A stretch of DNA of 64,000 bases, from contig OZ219800.1 in NCBI GenBank assembly GCA_964291275.2, positions 1,201,144-1,265,143 of the forward strand, in the 5' to 3' direction. Position 1 is the stretch's first letter. Each line of letters starts with the position of its first letter. Source of the stretch: Bin80 sp964291275 (GTDB taxonomy: Bacteria > Bacteroidota > Rhodothermia > Rhodothermales > Bin80). The position numbers and the translations under genes are program-made. Positions 46,089 to 53,760 of the stretch are shown one piece after another. Under the pieces are notes generated by a model. That model had not been told where the DNA came from and did no database searches. It saw only the letters and a list, made by a program, of their open reading frames with translations.

Positions 46089-49055
46089 TCATCCACAGCC
46101 ACTGGAGCTTCCGCAATGTGTGCAAACATAACACGCTCCGCTTCGCACGGTAATTGATCCACAGGTTGGACATATGGGCGCATCGTCCTGGTGTTGGTAG
46201 GTACCGTTTTCTGTACTAACAGATTCTGCCGACTGCACGGCTCCTGCCTGGGGCGAATTGATCGGCGCAGGTCCAAGTTCAAGCGATACCTGCTGTTCCT
46301 CTTCAGCACCCCGCTGACTCGCAATGTCTGATTCTATTGCTCCAATGACGTTTTTTATGGCATCCGACATAACCTGCTCTTCTGTGAATGTGAGTGCCAA
46401 ATACCGAAAGATGTAGTCCATTATGGACGCTGCCATCGGAATCTTTGGATTATTCGTGGATCCACTCGGTTCGAAACGCATAAAGCTGAATTTAGAGCAC
46501 AGGTCTTCCAAGGGAACACCATACTGCAGAGCAATCGAAATACTCGTAGCAAAGGCATCCATCAGTCCAGATATCGTTGACCCCTCCTTTGCCATTCGGA
46601 TAAAGATCTCTCCCGGCAGATTTGTGTCGGGGTATAGTCCAACATGTAAATACCCTTCGTGGCCGCTAACGCTGAACTTGTGTGTAAGGGCCGGTCGCTC
46701 ATCTGGAAGACGCTTACGTGTAGACTTGTATATGATGCTGGATTCGACCCTTTCCACAACCTTCGGTGCTTCCGGTAACCCGTCACCTGAGGAAGCACCT
46801 TTGGTATTTCCACCCTTCGAGGTAGATAGGGGTTGGCTTCTCTTGGAGTTCTCGCGGTAAATAGCCAATGCTTTCAGACCTAAGCGCCAACCCTCCATGT
46901 AACCCTCGCTTATTTCGTCCACGGTAACCTCCTCCGGCATATTTACTGTCTTCGAGATTGCGCCTGATACAAACGGCTGACAAGCCGCCATCATGCGGAT
47001 ATGTCCCATAGAGTGTACACTTCGTGTCCCCTTGAACGGTTTGAATGCACAGTCAAAAACAGGGAGATGTGCCTCATCTAGATCAGGAGACCCCTCTATG
47101 GTATCATTCTCACTTATATAATGAAGTATGCTTTCAATCTGCTCTTCATCATAACCTAGACGAACCAGTGCTTCAGGTACCGTGCGATTGACAATCTTGA
47201 GTACACCATCCCCCTTACCCGCCAATAACTTGTACTTCACCAGTGCGATATCCGGCTCTATACCGGTGGTATCACAATCCATCATAAAGGCGATGGTGCC
47301 CGTTGGAGCAAGTACCGTCACCTGTGCATTCCGATAGCCGTGATCTTCACCCAGCGTGACCATACGATCCAAAGATTCCCTGGCAGCGCTAAGCAGATAA
47401 TCCGGGCAACTTTGATCAATTTCGTCGACAGCATCCCGATGCATGCGCATCACGTTCAACATACTCTCACGGTTTTCCGCATAGCCATCGAATGGCCCAA
47501 TTCTAGGATTAGCAGCGATTTCAGCGCTCCGGGCATACGCTTCTGCATGCTCCATTGCCATGACCGCACCAGCCACTGCACGCCCTTCATCGCTGTCGTA
47601 CGGCAGGCCCATAGCCATCAAGAGAGCACCCAAATTGGCGAAGCCAAGCCCCAATGGACGGAAAAGATGGCTGTTTCTAGCAATACTTTCACTCGGATAG
47701 CCGGCATTATCCACGATAATCTCCATCGCGGTAATGTAGATTCGAACCGCAGCTCTGAAACGCTCAACATCAAATGAACCATCTTCCTGCTGAAATTTGC
47801 GCAGGTTAAGACTGGCTAGGTTACACGCAGAGTTATCCAGAAACATGTACTCAGAGCAGGGATTGCTCGAGTTGATGGGACCTGTCACCTTACAGGTATG
47901 CCATCGCTGAATCGTGTCTTCATACTGCATACCGGGATCTCCACAGATGTGCGTGCCATCGGCGATACGATCAAGGACCATCCTGGCATCAGTCTCTGTG
48001 ACGACCTCATTCGTTGTCACTTTGCGGAGCGCAAACGGCGTACCCGATTCCGCCGAATACATAAACTCATCGTTCACGCGCACAGATTGGTTCACGTTTT
48101 GAAACGCTACAGAACCATAGGCCGGGCCGTTAAATGACCCATCATAACCCTGTTCAATCAATGCCCATGCCTTTTTTTCTTCTGTCTTTTTGGCATCAAT
48201 AAACTCCATGATGTCTGGATGCCAAATTTTCAGCGTCTGCATTATCGCAGCCCGACGTGTCTTGCCTCCACTCTTAATTGTACCTCCGGTAGCATCTTGC
48301 ACACGCATGAAGCTCACCGGACCACTTGGGATGCCACCACCGGATAGTTTCTCGTGGGTTGATCGGAGTGCCGACCAGTCTGCACCGACGCCAGAACCAA
48401 ACTTGAATAGGCGGGCGCTCTCACTCATCAACTGCCAGATATCATCGATCGAATCTTCAACCGAAATAATGAAGCAGGCTGATCCCTGTGGATGCTCGTA
48501 TGGATCTACATCCACAACATCTTGTTTGGCCGGGTCCCAGCCCCAGATCGTCCGATCCCCCGAATCCTTGACGCCATAACACTCGTGCAGACCGACGTTG
48601 AACCACACCGGGGAGTTGAAGGCCCCATGTTGATTCACGCAAAGCCAAGTGAGTTCATCGTAAAAACAATCAGCATCCTTCTGGGTGGAAAAATAGCCCT
48701 GCTTGTGCCCCCAGTCAGCTATTGTGCGCGTCACGCGATGGATTAGCTGGCGTAGCGAATACTCGCGTCCTCCTTCATCTGGATCCAGGTATACGTTTGC
48801 CTGATCTCCATAGAAGTATTTAGAAGCCACGACGTTTGTTGCCAAGGGGCTCCAATCCTTGGGAAACTCAACCTCTTTCTGCTCGAACACTAATTCTCCC
48901 TGAGGATTCTTGATTACTGCATCCCGACGTTCCCATTCGACTGAATCAAGTGCGTTCTCGCCTTCCGTAGAGAAAACACGTTCAATAGAAAGTCCCTCCT
49001 TTGTAGACTCGGTAGATGATGACGGGGGAATGTGTTTGTCAGTCACTGGCTCCAT
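46089..49055 (-). CDS. nrdJ: adenosylcobalamin-dependent (class II) ribonucleoside-diphosphate reductase
   Basis: A 988-residue enzyme that makes deoxyribonucleotides aerobically or anaerobically using vitamin B12 as radical source. The N-terminal ATP-cone-like/lead region is followed by the 10-stranded barrel with SGGGIPSGPVSFM, NPCSEYMFLDNSACNLASLN (active-site Cys/Asn/Glu region), VLAPTGTIAFMMDCDTTGIE and a C-terminal Cys-rich tail (CPTCGSITVRSGACYVCTHC) that probably carries the redox Cys pair. The ATG at 49055 is chosen; the 30 codons upstream look non-coding. No cobalamin riboswitch signature was seen in 49056-49200. DnaA-box-like sites lie further upstream. Confidence 0.95.
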   Translation of the reverse strand: MEPVTDKHIPPSSSTESTKEGLSIERVFSTEGENALDSVEWERRDAVIKNPQGELVFEQKEVEFPKDWSPLATNVVASKYFYGDQANVYLDPDEGGREYSLRQLIHRVTRTIADWGHKQGYFSTQKDADCFYDELTWLCVNQHGAFNSPVWFNVGLHECYGVKDSGDRTIWGWDPAKQDVVDVDPYEHPQGSACFIISVEDSIDDIWQLMSESARLFKFGSGVGADWSALRSTHEKLSGGGIPSGPVSFMRVQDATGGTIKSGGKTRRAAIMQTLKIWHPDIMEFIDAKKTEEKKAWALIEQGYDGSFNGPAYGSVAFQNVNQSVRVNDEFMYSAESGTPFALRKVTTNEVVTETDARMVLDRIADGTHICGDPGMQYEDTIQRWHTCKVTGPINSSNPCSEYMFLDNSACNLASLNLRKFQQEDGSFDVERFRAAVRIYITAMEIIVDNAGYPSESIARNSHLFRPLGLGFANLGALLMAMGLPYDSDEGRAVAGAVMAMEHAEAYARSAEIAANPRIGPFDGYAENRESMLNVMRMHRDAVDEIDQSCPDYLLSAARESLDRMVTLGEDHGYRNAQVTVLAPTGTIAFMMDCDTTGIEPDIALVKYKLLAGKGDGVLKIVNRTVPEALVRLGYDEEQIESILHYISENDTIEGSPDLDEAHLPVFDCAFKPFKGTRSVHSMGHIRMMAACQPFVSGAISKTVNMPEEVTVDEISEGYMEGWRLGLKALAIYRENSKRSQPLSTSKGGNTKGASSGDGLPEAPKVVERVESSIIYKSTRKRLPDERPALTHKFSVSGHEGYLHVGLYPDTNLPGEIFIRMAKEGSTISGLMDAFATSISIALQYGVPLEDLCSKFSFMRFEPSGSTNNPKIPMAASIMDYIFRYLALTFTEEQVMSDAIKNVIGAIESDIASQRGAEEEQQVSLELGPAPINSPQAGAVQSAESVSTENGTYQHQDDAPICPTCGSITVRSGACYVCTHCGSSSGCG

Positions 49056-49501
49056 CTCTTTGGTAAAGGTTTGGTGGTGTTCGGGGTGGTTAAAAGCTCG
49101 GCGAGTCGCGTTATGGAAAGCTCCGACACGGGCTACACGCCCCAATTTACTTTAAATTTACTACATAAATACCATTTAAATGCCATTAAAGTAGAAAAAA
49201 TTCTAAAGTTTGAGAAACCTTTTATTACCAAGTTTTGGCTGAGTTCAGGAATTTATGATACGATTTTGCTACGATATGATCATGATGATCAAGCTCAAAC
49301 GAGTTTAACAAATCCAAATGCCGTTATTGCAATAGCATTTCCACAGGATCATACACTTATCCACGCGGTATCCCCAAAGTGTTGTGAAAAAGCTGAACCT
49401 CGCTCCAAGTGTTCTAGTTAAAGTCTGCGATGCGGTGCCATGAGGAGAATAAATTAAGCTTAGGCACCGAGAGCTACGTGAAAAACATCCTATTGTAATA
49501 G
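49056..49501. promoter_or_regulatory. AT-rich nrdJ upstream region with DnaA-box-like sites
   Basis: A conspicuously AT-rich block (about 49140-49330) lies upstream of nrdJ. Three 9-mers resemble DnaA boxes: ATTTCCACA (49337-49345, two mismatches to TTATCCACA), TTATCCACG (49357-49365, one mismatch) and TTTTTCACA on the minus strand (49383-49391). Their spacing is about two helical turns. DnaA regulation of ribonucleotide reductase is known for E. coli nrdAB, so coupling to replication is plausible here. The region also contains the promoter of the small plus-strand gene at 49502. No coding frame seen. Confidence 0.35.
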
Positions 49502-49903
49502 ATGCGTGATTTTGATGAGCGGAGTGCATACCCCAAGCCCCTGGACTTTGAGGTTATGCGTCCCGAATACGAAGAGCATGAAGATGGTACAGTCACGGCA
49601 ACAATTACCGTGACTCCCTTTGAGGTGCAAGGCTCCAGCGTCACAGAACCCGGGGCGCGCCGGGCAGCTATCCACGAAGCGCATAAAACCTACAAGACCT
49701 ACCACCCCGGTTACGAAGTCCCGAGCCCTTTTCCTGATGAGTTCGAAGATCGGGAAGAGTTTCAGTGGAAGCGGTTAAGTCCAATGGCTCGGATCACCCT
49801 CGGCGACTATGCCTTCACAGACACGACCGGAGAGGAGGATTTCGCCACGATTGAGCAAATGCTGAGCTGGGATGTGCGTCCAGCCCCGCTAGACGACGAG
49901 TAA
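49502..49903 (+). CDS. hypothetical acidic protein
   Basis: A 133-residue soluble protein with no signal or membrane segment. It is rich in Glu, Asp and Pro and has several aromatic residues (YKTYHPGYEVPSPFPDEF). I do not recognise a family. Coding character (third-position GC, no internal stops) is good. It converges on the nucleotidyltransferase gene and overlaps its 3' end by 15 bases. The region between it and nrdJ is shared upstream sequence, since the two are divergent. Confidence 0.65.
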   Translation: MRDFDERSAYPKPLDFEVMRPEYEEHEDGTVTATITVTPFEVQGSSVTEPGARRAAIHEAHKTYKTYHPGYEVPSPFPDEFEDREEFQWKRLSPMARITLGDYAFTDTTGEEDFATIEQMLSWDVRPAPLDDE

Positions 49904-51478
49904 ACGCGATTTCAACGCCATCAGGTGAGCCAAAGCAGCGCTGTGGTCTTCGGGAATATCTCCACCCATGATCTCCTGCTTCAACGCGTGTGCTACGTGC
50001 CGCTCGTTCCCGCGCATTGGTAAAATCACTTCTTCGTAGAGCTTGGCTCGACGGAGTGCGTCATCCTTGATCTCCATCATTAGGGCAAACGCGGCAGTAT
50101 GTTCATTTGGAATCTTCCCATCCAGAATAGCTTCGCGGACTGCGTCCTTAATAATGCCAACAGCAATACCGGCCTTGATCCCAACAACCTCCATGATCTC
50201 CCGCCCACCCAGTGGCGGCTGAAAATTCCGTAGATGATCTTTAGCTTCGACTTCTGCCAACTTATTCTCTACCGAATCGAATGCGTGCAAGTAACGCCGC
50301 ACACGATGCGGATTACGTGAGGTAATATCCGCTCGAACCAGTGTCATCAGGTCTTCAATATCTTCCCCAGCGTCAAATAGCAGCCGGCGAACCGCAGAAT
50401 CCGTCACCTCGTCATCCACAAGTGCTACAGGTCGATGATGCAGAGCTACCAGTTTGCTGACATAGGTCATGCGCTCATCCAACGGTAAGCGTAACTTTTT
50501 GAACAGCTTGGGAACCATCCGGGCACCGCGATCCTCATGGCCGTGAAATGTCCAACCAGTACCAGATACGAACCGCTTGGTACGTGGCTTGGCAATGTCG
50601 TGCAAGAGTGCAGCCCAACGCAACCAGTACTTATCCGGAGGAGCCGTTGCAGCCACGTTGTCCACTACCTGCAGCGTGTGGAAGAAATTATCCTTATGGC
50701 GCTGCCCGGCCACTGTATCCACACCTCGCAACGCGCTGAGTTCAGGGATAAACTCGTGCAGGAGCGCCATCTCCTCCAAAATTCGCAATCCAACCGAAGG
50801 CTTCGGGCTTGCCATAATCTTGTGCAACTCATCCGTAATCCTTTCCTGACTCACAATGCCGATACGTTGGGCTTCCTGCCGCATAGCCCTGCAGGTATCT
50901 ACGTGAACATGAAAATCCAGCTGAGCTGCAAACCGGGCTGCCCTGATCATACGTAAAGGATCATCTGCAAACGTAACCCCGGCCGGCCTCGGTGTGCGAA
51001 TACGACCCGCATCTAAATCTACAAGACCACAGAAGGGGTCCAGTAATTCACCAAATGGCAATTCCCCTGTAAGACTGATTGCCAGCGTGTTAATGGTAAA
51101 ATCCCGCCGAAGCAAATCATCCTGCAGCGTACCATCTTCTACGATCGGTTTACGGGAATCTGCTCTATAACTCTCCCGCCGAGCAGCCACAAACTCCAAC
51201 ATTGTATCCCCCACTCGAACAGCAGCTGTTCCAAATTTCGGGTAAACATGAACCATCGAACCATCTAGGCGCCTACTCACCGATCGAGCAAGGCGAATAC
51301 CTGCACCCTGGCCTAAAACCACAAAATCCAAATCTATAGTTGGACGCCCGAGAATTGCATCCCGAACAAATCCGCCGACCGCGTACGCGCTAAGCTTCAA
51401 GCTCTTAGCTTCACCCTCCACGACTCTCAGCAACTCGTACTGAGGCAGCGTACGCAGCAATTCGTTGAGATTATTCAT
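49889..51478 (-). CDS. tRNA nucleotidyltransferase/poly(A) polymerase family protein with HD domain
   Basis: A 529-residue class II nucleotidyltransferase that probably adds or repairs the CCA end of tRNAs. The head motif is AVGGFVRDAILGRPTIDLDF (about 33-52), with the metal-binding D-x-D. The RRDFTINTLA motif and the RMIRAARFAAQL helix region typical of the class follow, then an HD domain with LLHDIAKPRTK (about 298-308). The encoded tRNA-Leu lacks CCA, which fits the need for such an enzyme. The ATG at 51478 fits the family; the frame extends 15 codons further. CCA-adding versus poly(A) polymerase cannot be fully separated by eye. Its 3' end overlaps the convergent gene at 49502. Confidence 0.88.
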   Translation of the reverse strand: MNNLNELLRTLPQYELLRVVEGEAKSLKLSAYAVGGFVRDAILGRPTIDLDFVVLGQGAGIRLARSVSRRLDGSMVHVYPKFGTAAVRVGDTMLEFVAARRESYRADSRKPIVEDGTLQDDLLRRDFTINTLAISLTGELPFGELLDPFCGLVDLDAGRIRTPRPAGVTFADDPLRMIRAARFAAQLDFHVHVDTCRAMRQEAQRIGIVSQERITDELHKIMASPKPSVGLRILEEMALLHEFIPELSALRGVDTVAGQRHKDNFFHTLQVVDNVAATAPPDKYWLRWAALLHDIAKPRTKRFVSGTGWTFHGHEDRGARMVPKLFKKLRLPLDERMTYVSKLVALHHRPVALVDDEVTDSAVRRLLFDAGEDIEDLMTLVRADITSRNPHRVRRYLHAFDSVENKLAEVEAKDHLRNFQPPLGGREIMEVVGIKAGIAVGIIKDAVREAILDGKIPNEHTAAFALMMEIKDDALRRAKLYEEVILPMRGNERHVAHALKQEIMGGDIPEDHSAALAHLMALKSRLLVV

Positions 51479-51559
51479 GATGATGTTAACTCTAACGCAC
51501 CAAGTCCAAAACTCCTCCACCACAGGTTCAGACGGTCTGAGCCAGAAAAATCAATAAAC

Positions 51560-52030
51560 TATGGGAACTATACACCTGAGTTACCACGTTATGCGGCAAC
51601 TCGCGTATCTATTTCACGGGTCACAGGGGTCGGTAACCCGAACTCTACTCGCCGTGCAGTTGCCATAGCCCTGGAGACCAGTACATTTGCGGCACCATTC
51701 AGGTCCTTATGGCCACAGGTCATCCACTCGAATGTGATTTGTGTTGTCCGATCCTCTGCTTCGGTAGGCCCACATACATAACACCGCTGACTCGGATAAG
51801 CCGCTTTGACCTAGATCACTCCACGACATTTGTGGCCCAGTGTTTGATCTAACTGATCCCAACCAGTTTTCAATGTCTCACGGTTGAGCCCAGACTTCTG
51901 CTGCACGTTCGTACCCGGGGAATCTATCGCACTCTCGGCCAAACGCGTCATCGCTGTCGCTTTTAAGTCTTCGAGCACAACCATGGAGGCACGGCTCGGA
52001 ATCCTGCGCAGGTACCGGCCAGCGTTGCAT
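51560..52030 (-). mobile_element. IS200/IS605 TnpB relic with stop codon
   Basis: The minus strand encodes the C-terminal part of TnpB: VVLEDLKATAMTRLAES (RuvC-like Glu region), NVQQKSGLNRETLKTGWDQL, then an in-frame TAG (51811-51813) before VKAAYPSQRCYVCG. The zinc ribbon is damaged: CGH reads CGP and the next Cys is Trp (FEWMTCGH). It ends with the same right terminus as the relic at 36335. The upstream part to about 52298 shows no gene. Together the two copies show a TnpB-type element now extinct in this region. Confidence 0.7.
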
Positions 52031-52298
52031 CAAGACATGTGAGGTCTGGATGGAATATGATCTCCTTCTCTTTTAGTACAAGTCCATACCTTAGAGGTCA
52101 TAACAAAGGGGACAAATCCAGGCATCAAACACTCAGATCGTTGATATCTGGTCCACACCACGAATTTGTTCAGGACATAATTGATCCAAATCACATACTT
52201 GCTTCTAATAGTCGGGCGGTTGTGTCAGAGCATTCACTACCTTCTCAAAACCACGCGCTCAATGATACACATGTTTACTCAAATATCACACTATTGAA
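52031..52298. other. non-coding region upstream of the flavoprotein gene
   Basis: Region between the TnpB relic and the GTG start at 52299. No recognisable element or promoter motif was identified. Confidence 0.3.
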
Positions 52299-53753
52299 GT
52301 GCCTTACGACTACGATTTGATTGTCCTTGGCGGTGGTGCAGGAGGCCTGACCTCCGCAGGTATCGGCGCGTTTGCGGGTGCCCGGACTGCGATCATTGAA
52401 CAGCATCGTCTCGGAGGAGACTGCACTTGGACAGGCTGCATCCCAAGCAAAACTTTGCTGCATGCAGCCAACATCGCTCAATTTGTTAGTGTACCCGGGG
52501 TCAGTGTACAACAGCCAGTCGTTGACTGGACTGAACTGATCGAACACTTGCATCAAGTTCGCAAAAACATTTACGAAGATAACGACAGCCCTGAAATTCT
52601 TGCAGGTTACGGTATAGATGTGCTCACAGGACGCGCAGCCTTCAAGGATTCGCATACGGTTATAATTAATCAACAGCATAGGATTTCAGCCCGCTACATT
52701 ATCATAGCAACGGGAGCCCATACATCTATTCCTCCAATCCCTGGACTTTCCGAGGTGGCCTATCTGACCAATGAGTCCATCTTCGAACAGAGGACCCTGC
52801 CCCGTCAACTCGCAATTATAGGGGCCGGCCCACAGGGCCTGGAGCTCGGACAGGCTCTGAAGCGTCTGGGAAGCCAGGTTACCATTTTGGAAAATGCTCC
52901 CCGAGCGTTGAATCATATGGATGAGGAGTCCACCAAACTGCTCCAAGAAAGTCTACGAGGCGAAGGACTGGTCATCAAGACTGATGCCAACGTCTCGAAG
53001 GTAACTCAGGTGGATGATGAGATTCAGATTTGCTACGACATAAAGGGGCGTTCACATCTGCTCGAAACCGATGCACTGATATTGGCTACTGGACGCACAC
53101 CAAATTTTAAATCTCTCAACCTGGATGCAGCAGGGGTTAGATACAATTCCCGGGGAATATCTGTCAGTGCATCCTGCCGCACAAGTACACGTCATATCTA
53201 CGCCGTTGGCGACGTTACCGGCCTGTACGGCACCACGCACATGGCCGAGCATATGGCCCACATTGCTGCCGGTCGTGCACTCCTGAAGCTTCCCCGACGA
53301 TTAGATACGAAGCGTGTGCCTGTGGTCGTATTTACTGATCCGGAACTAGCCTGCATAGGACCAACGGAGGCAGATTTACAGGCAGCCGGTACCCGCTTCG
53401 ATACACAACGATTTCCGTACAATCACCTTGATCGGGCCATCGTAGACGAGGCCCCCACCGGGCTGATCAAGGTCTTCACAGCGCGAAGATCAGGAAAGAT
53501 TCTAGGGGTTACGGTTCTCGGCGCACGCGCCGGCGAACTTATTTGCGAATACGCTCTGGCCCTTCGAACAGGTGCGACTATGCGCCAGATACTGCAGACA
53601 ATTCACCCCTATCCTACGTACGGACTTGGTGTTCGGCGAGTAGCAGACCAATGGATGTTACGACACATCACTGAGTCCCGGGTACGCTGGATCCAACGCA
53701 TCTTCGGCTATAAAGGGAGCCCCGTCAAAACTCCGCCCGGGACCGTGATTTGA
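52299..53753 (+). CDS. FAD-dependent pyridine nucleotide-disulfide oxidoreductase (mercuric-reductase-like)
   Basis: A 484-residue two-dinucleotide-fold flavoprotein. FAD motif LIVLGGGAGGLTSA (7-20), redox-active Cys42 and Cys47 in GGDCTWTGCIPSK, NAD(P) motif AIIGAGPQGLELGQALKRLG (around 168-187), GD motif IYAVGDVTG and a C-terminal interface with IHPYPTYGLGVRRVADQW. The HPYPTYG form and the TWTGCIPSK loop favour the MerA-like subgroup over dihydrolipoamide dehydrogenase. No metal-binding N-terminal HMA domain, C-terminal Cys pair or mer operon is present, so mercury reduction is unlikely to be its job. Start is GTG. It converges on the GH5 gene with 7 bases between stops. Confidence 0.85.
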   Translation: MPYDYDLIVLGGGAGGLTSAGIGAFAGARTAIIEQHRLGGDCTWTGCIPSKTLLHAANIAQFVSVPGVSVQQPVVDWTELIEHLHQVRKNIYEDNDSPEILAGYGIDVLTGRAAFKDSHTVIINQQHRISARYIIIATGAHTSIPPIPGLSEVAYLTNESIFEQRTLPRQLAIIGAGPQGLELGQALKRLGSQVTILENAPRALNHMDEESTKLLQESLRGEGLVIKTDANVSKVTQVDDEIQICYDIKGRSHLLETDALILATGRTPNFKSLNLDAAGVRYNSRGISVSASCRTSTRHIYAVGDVTGLYGTTHMAEHMAHIAAGRALLKLPRRLDTKRVPVVVFTDPELACIGPTEADLQAAGTRFDTQRFPYNHLDRAIVDEAPTGLIKVFTARRSGKILGVTVLGARAGELICEYALALRTGATMRQILQTIHPYPTYGLGVRRVADQWMLRHITESRVRWIQRIFGYKGSPVKTPPGTVI

Positions 53754-53760
53754 CACTGGC

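Noticed and set aside
49056..49200. Cobalamin riboswitch upstream of nrdJ
   Set aside because: Expected for B12-dependent enzymes in some genomes, but no B12-box or conserved core could be found.
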